Source: Gordionus sp. m RMFG-2023
Taxonomy: Eukaryota; Nematomorpha; Gordioida; Chordodea; Parachordodidae
Assembly: GCF_954871325.1 (NCBI RefSeq)
Contig: NC_088779.1
Span: 16,122,846 to 16,186,845 of the forward strand
DNA length: 64,000 nt
Reading direction: 5' to 3'
Part shown: positions 36,901 to 48,083 of the stretch, one piece after another
How the letters are laid out: each line of letters opens with the position of its first letter
Position numbering within the stretch: the first letter of the stretch is position 1
Position numbers and translations under genes: made by a program
The notes under the pieces: generated by a model
What the model was told of the DNA's origin: nothing
What the model saw: only the letters and a program-made list of their open reading frames with translations
Databases searched by the model: none

Positions 36901-39354
36901 AATTTTTATATTATTTATATCATTGAACTCAGAATTTAATTTTCTATCTAAAACCGCTTAGATGTATTTTTTTACGTTTTCGGTTCACAAAATAAATTTT
37001 TTGTCGCGTCGCGAAAGACATTTATTGGGGAAAGGCTAACATTTTAAAAGTAATTTTTCTAATATTTATATCATTGAACTCAGAATTTAATTCTCTATCC
37101 AAAACCGCTTAGATGTATTTTTTTACGTTTCTCGTTCACAAAATAAATTTTTTGTCGCGAAAGACAGTTATAGGGGAAAGGCTAACATTTTAAAAGTAAT
37201 TTTTATAATAATTAAATATTTGAACTCAGAATTTAATTCTCTATCCAAAATCGCTTAGATATATTTTTTACGTTTCCGGTTCACAAAATAAATTTTTTGT
37301 CGCGAAAGACATTAGGGGAAATGCTAACATTTTAAAGGTAATTTTTATAATATTTATATCATTGAACTCAGAATTTAATTCTCTACCCAAAACCGCTTAG
37401 ATTTCTTTTTTTACATTTCCGGTTCACAAAATAAATATTTAGTCGCGAAAGACATATATAGGGGAAAGGCTAACATTTTAAAAGTAATTTTTATAATATT
37501 TATATCATTGAACTCAGAATTTAATTCTCTATCCAAAACCGCTTAGATGTATTTTTTTACGTTTCTCGTTCACAAAATAAATTTTTTGTCGCGATAGACA
37601 GTTATAGGGGAAAGGCTAACATTTTAAAAGTAATTTTTATAATATTTAAATCATTGAACTCAGAATTTAATTCTCTATCCAAAATTGCTTAGATGTATTT
37701 TTTTACGTTTCCGGTTCACAAAATAAATATTTTGTCGCGAAAGACATATATAGGGGAAAGGCTAACATTATAAAAGTAATTTTTATAATATTTATATCAT
37801 TGAACTCAGAATTTAATTCTCTATCCAAAACCGCTTAGATGTATTTTTTTACGTTTCTCGTTCACAAAATAAATTTTTTGTCGCGATAGACAGTTATAGG
37901 GGAAAGGCTAACATTTTAAAAGTAATTTTTATAATATTTATATCATTGAACTCAGAATTTAATTCTCTATCCAAAACCGCTTAGATATATTTTTTTACGT
38001 TTCCGGTTCACAAAATAAATTTTTTGTCGCGAAAGACATTTATTGGGGAAAGGCTAACATTTTAAAAGTAATTTTTCTAATATTTATATCATTGAACTCA
38101 GAATTTAATTCTCTATCCAAAACCGCTTAGATGTATTTTTTTACGTTTCTCGTTCACAAAATAAATTTTTTGTCGCGAAAGACAGTTATAGGGGAAAGGC
38201 TAACATTTTAAAAGTAATTTTTATAATAATTAAATCTTTGAACTCAGAATTTAATTCTCTATCCAAAATCGCTTAGATGTATTTTTTTACGTTTCCGGTT
38301 CACAAAATAAATATTTTGTCGCGAAAGACATATATAGGGGAAAGGCTAACATTTTAAAAGTAATTTTTATAATATTTATATCATTGAACTCAGAATTTAA
38401 TTCTCTATCCAAAACCGCTTAGTTGTATTTTTTTACATTTCCGGTTCACAAAATAAATATTTTGTCGCGAAAGACAGTTATAGGGGAAAGGCTAACATTT
38501 TAAAAGTAATTTTTATAATATTTATATCATTGAACTCAGAATTTAATTCTCTATCCAAAATCGCTTAGATGTATTTTTTTACGTTTCCGGTTCACAAAAT
38601 AAATTTTTTGTCGCGAAAGACATATATAGGGGAAAGGCTAACATTTTAAAAGTAATTTTTATATTATTTATATCATTGAACTCAGAATTTAATTTTCTAT
38701 CCAAAACCGCTTAGATGTATTTTTTTACGTTTTCGGTTCACAAAATAAATTTTTTGTCGCGAAAGACATATATAGGGGAAAGGCTAACATTTTAAAGGTA
38801 ATTTTTATAATATTTATATCATTGAACTCAGAATTTAATTCTCTACCCAAAACCGCTTAGATTTCTTTTTTTACATTTCCGGTTCACAAAATAAATATTT
38901 AGTCGCGAAAGACATATATAGGGGAAAGGCTAACATTTTAAAAGTAATTTTTATAATATTTATATCATTGAACTCAGAATTTAATTTTCTATCCAAAACC
39001 GCTTAGATGTATTTTTTTACGTTTCTCGTTCACAAAATAAATTTTTTGTCGCGAAAGACATTTATTGGGGAAAGGCTAACATTTTAAAAGTAATTTTTCT
39101 AATATTTATATCATTGAACTCAGAATTTAATTCTCTATCCAAAACCGCTTAGATGTATTTATTACGTTTCCGGTTCACAAAATAAATATTTTGTCGCGAA
39201 AGACATATATAGGAGAAAGGCTAACATTTTAAAGGTAATTTTTATAATATTTATATCATTGAACTCAGAATTTAATTCTCTATCCAAAACCTCTTGAATG
39301 TATTTTTTTACGTTTCCGCTTCACAAAATAAATTTTTTGTCGCGAAAAACATAT
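18986..39354 (+). repeat. satB: about 140 direct tandem copies of a 146-bp satellite
   Basis: Monomer start points ctaacatttt at 19117, 19263 and 19409 give an exact 146-bp period. Fixed landmarks are gaactcagaatttaattctc, tccaaaaccgcttagatg, cgtttccggttcacaaaat, tttgTCGCGAAAGACA and ataggggaaagg. Variants recur in blocks, e.g. ttcataaaataatttt (about 13 times) and a doubled TCGCG (23.73, 25.34, 28.25, 35.10, 37.00 kb). This shows amplification of multi-monomer segments, not single units. The first monomer (about 18986-19110) is the most diverged, as is usual at array edges. Confidence 0.95.
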
Positions 39355-40390
39355 ACGTAAAAAAATACATCTAAGCGGTTTTGGGTAGAGAATTAAATTC
39401 TGATTTCAATGATATAAATATTATAAAAATTACTTTTAATATGTTAGCCTTTCCCATATATATGTCTTTCACGACAAAATATTTATTTTGTGAACTGGAT
39501 ACGTAAAAAAATATATCTAAGCGGTTTTGGATAGAGAATTAAATTCTGAGTTCAATGATATAAATATTATAAAAATTACTTTTAAAATGTTAGCCTTTCC
39601 CCTATATATGTCTTTCGCGACAAAAAATTTATTTTGTGAAACGGACACGTAAAAAAATACTTCTAAGCGGTTTTGGATAGAGAATTAAATTCTGAGTTCA
39701 ATGATATAAATATTATAAAAATTACTTTTAAAATGTTAGCCTTTCCCCTATAAATGTCTTTCGCGACAAAAAATTTATTTTGTGAACCGAAAACGTAAAA
39801 ATATACATCTAAGCGGTTTTGGACAGAAAATTAAATTCTGAGTTCAATGATATAAATAAAATTACTTTTAAAATGTTAGCCTTTCCCCTATATATGTCTT
39901 TCACGACAAAAAATTTATTTTGTGAACCGGAAACGTAAAAAAATACAACTAAGCGGTTTTGGATAGAGAATTAAATTCTGAGTTCAATGATATAAATATT
40001 ATAAAAATTACTTTTAAAATGTTAGCCTTTCGCCTATAAATGTCTTTCGCGACAAAAAATTTATTTTGTGAACCGAAAACGTAAAAAAATACATCTAAGC
40101 GGTTTTGGATAGAAAATTAAATTCTGAGTTCAATGATATAAATATAAAATTACTTTTAAAATGTTAGCCTTTCCCCTATATATGTCTTTCGCGATAAAAA
40201 ATTTATTTTGTGAACCGGAAACGTAAAAAAATACAACTAAGCGGTTTTGGATAGAGAATTAAATTCTGAGTTCAATGATATAAATATTATAAAAATTACT
40301 TTTAAAATGTTAGCCTTTCCCCTATATATGTCTTTCGCGACAAAAAATTTATTTTGTGAACCGGAAACGTAAAAAAATACATCTAAGCGA
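39355..40390 (-). repeat. satB: about seven inverted copies after a head-to-head junction
   Basis: The direct array stops inside gtcgcgaaaaacatata and the complement begins abruptly at cgtaaaaaaatacatctaag (about 39355). About seven inverted monomers follow, some with small internal losses (e.g. near 39850 and 40140). The outermost inverted monomer is diverged, mirroring the left edge of the array. Confidence 0.93.
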
Positions 40391-41173
40391 GGAAATTGTG
40401 AGTTTAATGATATAATTATATTCAAAGAGTTTAATGATATAATTATATTCAAAATTACGTTTAAGATGTTAGCCTTTCATCTCTTAAATGCTTTCTCAAA
40501 TTAAAAATACCTTAAAAAATTTATGTTTCTCATTTACTTCTTTATCAAGTAATTACAATATATTTATACTTACTCAATATATAAATTCATAACCAATTAT
40601 TAATTTAATTAAAAATATTAATTTAAAAATTAATATAATAAAATTAATTTTTAAAAACCGCAAATTATTTCAAAGAATTAATAAAAAAATTGAAAAGATC
40701 TTAAAATTTCCATATTTTTAATATATTATACCATATTATTAATTTAAAAATTAATATAATAAAATTAATTTTTAAAAACCGCAAATTATTTCAAAGAATT
40801 AATAAAAAAATTGAAAAGATCTTTAAATTTCCATATTTTTAATATATTATAATGTAATGTTATTATAATATTTTTTCTCTAAAACTAGCAATAAATCAAT
40901 CAAATATCTCATTAAACATTTTCTTTGTTATTATTATTTTCAATATTATTTTTTAGCCTTTCGTATTACCAAGCCTTTCGACTTATAAACCTTGCGAGCC
41001 TTTCGACTTATAGACCTTGCGAGCCTTTCGACTTATAGACCTACCCATTTTTTCTTTAAAAAAAGCAATAAATCAATCAAATATCTCATTAAACATTTTC
41101 TTTGTTATTTTTATTTTCAATATTATTTTTTAGCCTTTCGTATTACCAAGCCTTTCGACTTATAGACCTACCC
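40391..41173 (-). repeat. Right terminal inverted repeat of element B
   Basis: Reverse complement of the left arm. It contains a local ~125-bp duplication (about 40613-40735 and 40738-40860, ccgcaaattatttcaaag). The outer module is present twice, and a 29-bp sub-repeat (gagcctttcgacttatagac) lies near the end. These local duplications explain why this arm is longer than the left one. Confidence 0.85.
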
Positions 41174-41183
41174 AAAGTAATCC

Positions 41184-41321
41184 ATTTTTTATTTCATAAT
41201 ATAATAATATAAATAAAAAATATATATCATATAATGTGTTTATTTGTTGATAAATAAAATATTAACATTAAATATAAATATAAATAAAATAAATTATTTT
41301 AATAAAAAATAAAAATAATAA
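41184..41321 (-). repeat. Right inner arm of element A, outer part
   Basis: Very AT-rich continuation of the A arm on the far side of element B. It is weakly but collinearly similar to the complement of about 2235-2310, lying between the satA-side arm and the TCGCGAA repeats. Confidence 0.6.
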
Positions 41322-41570
41322 TAGGCCGCGTTATATTTCGCTAAATAGTTTTCGCTATATTGTCTTCGCGATTTACGTTTCGCGATATTGACTTCGCTAT
41401 AAAATTTTCGCGATTATTGATTTGCGATAAAAATTTTGCTCTAATGTATTTGCTGAAAGGTTTCGCGATAAGAGTTTCGTAAAAAATTCGCAATATTTGT
41501 TTCGCTATATTGTCTTCGCGGAAAAGTATTCGCTAATGTGGAAATGCGATAAAAGTTTCGCTGAATTGAC
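41322..41570 (-). repeat. Right terminal repeat of element A: degenerate TTCGCGATA repeats
   Basis: About 16 degenerate units reading tTTCGCGAtattg, the complement of the 1944-2235 units. It ends tttcgctGAATTGAC at 41570, the inverted match of GTCAATTCAGCGAAA at 1944. Confidence 0.8.
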
Positions 41571-43238
41571 ATGGAGCCTTATAAAATTACTTAATTTTGT
41601 TGGGTTAATTGGTTTTCAAGGATATATTCTATTTTATATAGAAGAAAATGAAGATTATAAATATTTTTTTCGTATAAATTTTTAGTAATGACAAATATTT
41701 TAAATTTACATTTTAAAATAATTATATAGGAATAGAAGTTCAAAAGGTAAATCATCTATATATTTGCTATCAATATCAGATCCGGGCGATACTGATAATC
41801 TTTCTGAAAATAGTATAGATTTCTAATCTTTGAAAAATAAGCATATAAAGATTAGGATATTTTTTTAGTAACACAATGAAAATAAATTTTGAATTAAATA
41901 TTCAAACAAAATTGATTGCATCCAATAAAGGAAATATTAAAACATTTCCCTTGATTCTCCGCTATTTCAACAAAAATAAAGGCGTTTCAATAAAATATTG
42001 AATTTTTTTTCCTCAGAGAGTGAAATCCAAAGACATAGCTAGATAGTAAATATAGCAGATTCGGGATTATCAATGAGTTGCATGTCAGCCTTCTGCGCTG
42101 TTAATACCTCAGAATTTTGGTAAAAACCATAATGTATTTACAGGATTGAGGCAGCATAATGTTTACTTAATACCAATTAAATGTAATTAAAAGAGTTTGT
42201 AAAGTTATCTGACTTAGAATGGTGTGAGTTGTTGCGACATCCCTATCAAGTGGTTATCATTAATACACGTCATCATAGAATTTTAAAATTTTACGAACAT
42301 TTAAAATAAATATTTCTAAAATAAAGATTATAAAAGCTTCGAAATATTTTGAAAAATTTTTTCGAGAATGAAATGGCAAAAGCATATTTAGTTTCACATG
42401 TAGGAAATCTACTACATGCTGTTAATATGCAGTTGCAATAATTTTTTAATAAAGATCCACAAAATTACGCTGCAGCTGTATTCATCTTTACAGTTAAAAA
42501 TTGACAATAAATTTCATGGTGCTATTGCTAAAAATATCATTAAAATGCAAATATTACTCTAATTAATGTATTTTTAAATGAAACAAATATTTTAAAGATA
42601 ATTCTGGAATATTTGCAATCAAAATTTGATTTCAATAACTCGATAAATGTATAGATATTATGGCCTTGGAACAGAAACCATCAATTGATGGTTTTTGTAA
42701 TTTAATTAATATATTAAAAATATTGATAGACATTGATGGCTTGTTGGAGATTGTAATGGTTTCTATATTTTATGATATGCTAGAATATCAAAGTTAGATG
42801 GTCTAAAATGGGTTATTTTTTATAACAATAACAACGATAAATCCCAATGCTTGCGAAAAATATGCGATTACTCCTAACCTCATTCTAATGCCTCATCGAA
42901 GCACATTTTTAGCCTGATGACAATTGCCTGGAGAAAGGAGAGAAATCAGATTGCTCTAACAACATTATGGTTAAACAAAATTATATAAATATCTCAATAA
43001 CGATGGTAAATATTTAGTTTCATTATTTAAATCTCAAATAAAATATAATTAATATAATAATTACAAACTATTATATTTTATAAAACCTTCATAAATTAAA
43101 TATATTTTTTTACATTATAAAATTAAAATCTAGTCCCTGTAGGAGTCAGGAACACACATACATTTTACAGAAATTACATTAGTATAAAAAACATTAAGCA
43201 TAAAAATAAATTGAGCGCGATACACATAATTTTAAAAA
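41571..43238. other. No recognisable gene
   Basis: AT-rich DNA with scattered short frames. Stretches around 41740-42980 have a less biased composition and may be the debris of an old coding element. No motif identifies a family. Confidence 0.5.
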
Positions 43239-43502
43239 CCTAAGGGTGTGACTTGGTTCGACTCATTATGATACTTATTTCCATTTAACCTATGCTAGAC
43301 AGCTTTTGAATTAGGATATTCTGTTTTGGTATGTTTTAAGTGTTTAATAACATTGTTATTTTTCATATTTTTTGTTTTTGTGTTTATCGATTTCTTTCTT
43401 TTTTTTGTTTATTTCTTACTTTTTAAGCTGTTTAGACGAAGATATTAAAACTGTCTAAATAGCCGGCTGTTTACAATAATTCGAACCAGGACACACTTTA
43501 GG
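43239..43502. mobile_element. Small MITE with imperfect 22-bp inverted ends
   Basis: Left end CCTAAGGGTGTGACTTGGTT with cga; right end, inverted, CCTAAAGTGTGTCCTGGTTC with ga. The unit is 264 bp with no coding frame. The ends can also be read as a TA duplication with slightly shorter inverted repeats. An internal pair (tagacagctttt / aaactgtcta) suggests further fold-back. Confidence 0.6.
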
Positions 43503-43606
43503 TATTTAAAAAGTTTTTCCTTCTTTTCAATTATATTATAACTGTTTGCGCAGAAAGTAAAATATTTTCCAAGATCCGACGCAACCAGTTTTTTCCCTTA
43601 AATTCC

Positions 43607-44276
43607 TAACCCGAACATAATTGACAAAATTCCAACTCAAATTAGAAATATAAAATAGATTTACCCTAAAATTTATTTATTTTTGAATATTATTTGAAAA
43701 TATTTAATTGAAAAATCTATAATAATCTAAAAAAAAAGATTGTAAAATAATCTAAAATTAAAATTGTAAAATTAACATTAAAATTATAAAATAATATACA
43801 ATGAAACCATGATTTATTGATATTAGAGATCTGCCAATTTCTGATCCGACCCCAGCCCGGCTCGGTGTGATTTTTACAAAATAATTTCGGTTCGGGCTGG
43901 GTAGAGCCTATAATTTTTTAAAAAAATTAAGGCCTGGTCGGGCTGTTATCATTCAATTTTATGAAATAAATTGATATTTTTTAAAATTTTTGCAAGCAAG
44001 AAATAGGACGCAATATTTTTTATTTTTAGATATTTTTTACAGTCAAAAAATTATTAATTTTTTCTATATTTATTAAATTCGGACCGAGCCGGGTGAACAA
44101 ATAATTTAAAATAAATTTCGTGCCAGGTCAGGCTTACAAAATTACGATGCAGATAACTAATTGATATAATTTATAAAATTTAAAATTGTAAAGAAAAAAC
44201 CCACATGGAATATAAATTTCAAACAACCCGAAATAAAAAATAATCACAATTTGACGGATTGGGTCGGGTTTGGCTA
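43607..44276. repeat. Repeat with CCCGA-rich imperfect inverted ends (candidate MITE)
   Basis: Degenerate GC-richer motifs (agcccggctcggt, ttcgggctgggt, cctggtcgggctg, gaccgagccgggt, ttgggtcgggtttgg) recur in both orientations in AT-rich DNA. The edges, taacccgaacataattgac and the complement of gacggattgggtcgggtt, are partly inverted matches. Probably a decayed non-coding element; the superfamily is not identifiable. Confidence 0.4.
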
Positions 44277-45982
44277 ACATCAAATAAACTACAAAATTGT
44301 ATATGAAAATAGGATAATATTCAATTTTTAATTATGCAAATAATACTAGTGAATATTTATTTAAATGAAATTATTGGAATATAAATAAAAACAATAGTAT
44401 ATTTTATCATTTGAAATCGTTAGAAGCACGTGCACCACTTAAGAAAAATAGTAATTCAATGATTCTTATCATTGTGATGTGTCTTAAATGTTTCGCCCAA
44501 TTCAATATAATAATTAGCTTGTTTTTTTTAAACACATAATATTATTTTTTAAATAAAAAAGTCCTTTAATTTTAGATTTTAGTTCGACATATATATTCCA
44601 AGAATGTTTATATAGTTGTTAGTCATTAGAATTTTTTTAAATTTGAAATTGTGTTTGATTTTCAGGCAAAACTAATTGGTGCATTATTAAAAATTTAAAT
44701 ATTTTGAATTAAGAAATTTAAAATTAAGTATTAACATAAAAAAAATATTCTAAATCTTCATTTTTATTCTTTCCTTTTATGATTTTTAACTTTTCCTTTT
44801 ATGATTTTTAACTTTTCCTTTTATATATTATTGGAATCCAAGTAAAAATTGAAAGAAAATTTTTGTTAGTATTTTTACCATTAATCATTTCCTTAAAAAA
44901 TAACACGCATCCTCCAATATAATAAACATTATAATTTTTGGATGAACTAAATGGAAATAAATTATTAATGAAATTTAATAAGATTATTGAAAATTTAAAA
45001 TGAAATATTTTAAAATAGAGAAATGGAATGAGGAAGATAAGAAAAAAGGAAGCATTTTGTCAGTGTTGTTAAAGGAGACTTTTAAAAATAGTGCGCTCTA
45101 CCGCTATTTTACAAAAAAAGAAGCGCGCTCGCTATTTTTTCAAAAAAAGAGCTCCCTATCTTATGTCCAATTGAAAAATACCGAAAATAAACTTTCACAT
45201 AAACTCATTTAGCTCAAAAACTATTATAGATGCTCAATTTTATTTTAAAGATTAAGGCTTGAGCTGCACATTCATATTAAATTAATTTGATATATTACCT
45301 TTAAATGTTTTCTTAAGTTGAAGATCTTGTTTGATGATAAAACCTTCTGCCACATCTTACAGCAAAATTTATACCCTGTGTTCATTTTATATCGAGATTA
45401 AAATATTTTATGAATTTAGGAAAAAGAAATTTCATATTTTCATCATTTTCCAGGGATATAACTTGGTCAATATGATTACCAAAATTATCTTTAATATCAA
45501 TCACTACTGTCGTAATTTAAAATTTTTAATTTTTTTGAAAAATATATTTATAATGCATATTTTATACATTAATAGTTGAATTTTCTTTATCTCATAATAA
45601 ATAGTTTAAATCCTTTAATATAATTATATTTAAAATTTTAATAATATTAAATCCACAGGGTGGCATGTGGTATTTTAAAATACTATTATAAAAAAATATA
45701 ATCATTTATTTAAAAATGTTATATATCAGAATTTACTCACTAAAACATTAAAGGTTCATTTTAAGGTGAATTTAATAATACGCATGGTGGAGGCTATGTA
45801 TAATATTTAAAACAAAGTCATGCCGGTAAAGTATTATGTTAATATTATAATGTATAATATTATTTTGTGTCGTATGATATCAATAATACCAAGATTTAAA
45901 TAAAAAAAATTAAAATAATATTTATCTTGATTTATCTAACAATATTATAGTAAATGATTGTTTTTATATAATTACGTGATAC
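44277..45982. other. No supported gene; one short repeat
   Basis: AT-rich DNA. At 44772-44825 there are three units of acttttccttttatgattttta, resembling the ~21-bp terminal units of the IS630-type family and possibly a scrap of it. Around 45090-45160 gcgctc(t/g)...cgctattttt occurs twice. A 70-codon frame there has no recognisable domain. Confidence 0.45.
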
Positions 45983-46261
45983 GTGATAAAAGCGTTTTCG
46001 CCCTCTGGTTGTGGATACAATAGAGCTACGCTAGGTTTTCCTCAAAATCCATCAAACTGGATAGTTAATTTAGGGGAGAAAAAAAATGAGGAGCCCTTCA
46101 CACGTTTGTGGGCAAGCCGCACGTACTTGTACGCGCAACAGTCCGAGAACTGTCGCTTAAACGTCTATAGGCTAATCAACAAAAGAAATGGGCAAAAACA
46201 AAAGCCTATACCCATGAACTGCCAAAATAATTTAATTACTTTAAGGGTGGGTGGTGGCTAA
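45983..46261 (+). other. Unrecognised 92-codon open frame with atypical composition
   Basis: An open frame (MIKAFSPSGCGYNRATLG...) with noticeably higher GC than its surroundings and ordinary amino-acid balance. No domain is recognised. It lies about 500 bp upstream of a LINE reverse-transcriptase scrap on the same strand, so it could be another part of that element. It could also be chance. Confidence 0.25.
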
Positions 46262-46754
46262 TTTTAAGTTTAACATCCAATGTAAGCCTTGATAGTTACT
46301 TAGAACTAATTGAGAATATGTTCATATCCATTGAGATTAGAAATTATTCATGAAAATAAGGAAAAGCTAAAATGGGTTTACCACAAATTGTTTAAAAGGT
46401 GAAAATTCCAGTGAATAGGCAAAAACTAGTCAGTAATCGGTTTATGACTATCCAGCAACGAACACCACACAACAAACGGTTATTTTTTCCTTTTTCCAGA
46501 GAAACAAAAATACTCTATGGAGTGATAGATAGATTATATAGCGAAAAAGGTCTTTGATAGTGATAACGATATGAGAGAAAGGAAACTATGACGCAGAAAT
46601 AGGAACCAGCTCCGTAAGTTTTAGGAAAAGTTTTAGGAAAATGGAAAAGTAATTGTTGGCCAGGATTAAACAAAAGGCATTTTGGCTTGATTGTTATATG
46701 ATAGTCTATCATTCACGGAAAGACTCTACCAACAAAACATATTTACAAACCTCG

Positions 46755-46870
46755 CCACCCCCCTGTCGACTGGTTTCTCCATAAATGAAATAACAAGTGA
46801 ACAAAGACTTAGAAAAAAACACTAAGAAAAAGCAAAAGCTCCAGGGCCAGATAATATCACAGCAGAAAAT
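46755..46870 (+). pseudogene. LINE reverse transcriptase fragment
   Basis: The translation contains GFSINEITSEQRLRKKH, a stop, then EKAKAPGPDNITAEN. The KAPGPD-I--E motif, preceded by an E-I helix, is the N-terminal signature of many LINE reverse transcriptases. Nothing downstream continues the domain clearly, so this is a short remnant. It is unrelated in position to the longer LINE at 58-60.6 kb. Confidence 0.65.
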
Positions 46871-47468
46871 CCAAAAAATAACTAGCATCTATAACAATAT
46901 CGCTACCTATTTGCCCTCATTTAAATAGAAAATATGGGAGAGCGGAACTACTGCAGTGGGATGGATCGAATCATATTTATATAGTTTTCTTAAACACGAT
47001 GGCATTCATTCATTTACCTATTTTTTTACCCCATTTTATTTGAATATAACAAGATTACAATCACATTAAGTAAACTATATCCATTTCAACAAAATTATAT
47101 TATTTTTATAGATTTTCTCTATCATATCTAATATACTTAATATATTCAATAAGAAGTGGACAATAAATATTCTAAAGCTTACAAATAATAATCATGTAAG
47201 AAAATATTTATAACTATATTACAATCAGATTTCGGCATCCTCCGGAAAAAGAATCTAGATACAGATACAGATTCTTTGTAAAAAAATGAATCTTAGATAA
47301 AAGATACAAGATAAATAGAGTTTCTTAAATACAAAACAATTTTAAATTATCATTACCAATTAAAAACTAGAATAGTTTTAAATACAGTTTTTATTATTAA
47401 TTTGCGAAGAACATAACACATATATAATAATAATGATAAGTTAATTATAATAATCAAGCATTTTAATA

Positions 47469-47880
47469 TTAGTAATATCCCATTCTTAGCAAAGATAAGG
47501 AAGGGATGGGAGTTGAAATATTAATTTGCAAGACAGTATTTAAAATAGATTCATATTTTATAAGATAATCAAATTTTTCAAATAATTTATCATTAGACCT
47601 TAGCCGTTTCGGCCTGTTTAACTTTGTACCAAAACTAAATAACCTTTCAATTGAAGCTGATAAAGGTATTGCAGTATTATATTTATAAAAAACTTCTTTA
47701 ATGGAAGGATAATAATTTAGCATTTATAATGAATGTATATCGACTATCTTTGATATAATTTAAAACATCCAGTTCAATGTTATTTGTATTATGGAACTCA
47801 GCAACATTTGTTTCATCAAAAGAAAAATAATCATCATTTTCTTTATTAGATGTTAAATCTATTGGTGTTTATAGAACTTG
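47469..47880 (-). pseudogene. hAT transposase C-terminal part (BED-type lineage), degraded
   Basis: The hATC dimerisation block reads YPSIKEVFYKYNTAIPLSAS then IERLFSFGTKLNRPKRLRSN, as in zf-BED hAT transposases. It is a different lineage from the hAT at 6.9-9.7 kb. Upstream on the minus strand, in another frame, NKENDDYFSFDET and NNIELDVLNYI resemble the acidic linker before hATC. The gene continues toward 48083, where the LTR retrotransposon interrupts it. A possible N-terminal remnant lies beyond the other LTR. Confidence 0.75.
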
Positions 47881-48083
47881 ATTATATATTCAGGTACTAC
47901 ATTTGTGGCTTCTTTTATTAATATATTTTGAAACTATTTTTTTTATCATCCGACTAAATCCATAAGTTCTTAAAATATGTATGTGATATTGTTGTCAAAA
48001 AAGCCTCAATCTTTTCTCCATACCATCTTGTGCAGCTTTTAATAAAAGTAAACAATAAATTGTTAAAATAACCTGTCTTTTTT

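Larger units (their letters stand above)
18399..41173. mobile_element. Giant foldback/MULE-like element B carrying satB
   Basis: It is flanked by a perfect 10-bp duplication AAAGTAATCC (18389-18398 / 41174-41183). The ends are inverted copies: GCAAGGTGTATAAGTCG on the left and the complement of GGGTAGGTCTATAAGTCG on the right. Terminal inverted arms of roughly 590-780 bp enclose about 20.4 kb of direct and about 1 kb of inverted 146-bp repeats. There is no coding sequence. A 9-11 bp duplication with long inverted termini is characteristic of Mutator-like and Foldback elements. The 22,775-bp length is extreme. The insertion lies inside A's right arm, which provides an independent check on both ends. 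Confidence 0.85.
1934..41570. mobile_element. Giant foldback-type element A (interrupted by several insertions)
   Basis: The structure is symmetrical: TCGCGAA-type terminal repeats (1944-2235 and, inverted, 41322-41570), then a unique arm (2240-2640 and, inverted, 18021-18388 plus 41184-41321), then satA arrays that switch orientation across a ~330-bp core (10206-10530). The outermost bases match as inverted copies: GTCAATTCAGCGAAA at 1944 and its complement ending at 41570. Insertions occupy most of the length: pogo 3388-6241, hAT 6921-9658, an IS630-type composite 11101-17657 and element B 18399-41173. Removing them with their duplications leaves about 4.7 kb. Tandem repeats inside long inverted termini and a tiny non-coding centre resemble Foldback/Galileo-type elements. 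No transposase is assignable to A, and no convincing target duplication was found at its ends. Confidence 0.72.

Noticed and set aside
18986-40390. CRISPR-like array
   Set aside because: The 146-bp units are near-identical along their full length, with no unique spacers, and the context is eukaryotic and transposon-rich.
40237-40452. 71-codon frame in satB
   Set aside because: It lies in the inverted satellite edge and reads through repeat landmarks. It exists only because one monomer is altered.
1934-41570. Reading the 1.9-41.6 kb structure as a Helitron or Polinton
   Set aside because: No helicase, integrase, polymerase or capsid gene is present, and the inverted symmetric termini fit foldback-type elements better.
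45000-45212. 70-codon lysine-rich frame
   Set aside because: No domain, strong AT bias, and it includes a short direct duplication. Indistinguishable from chance.
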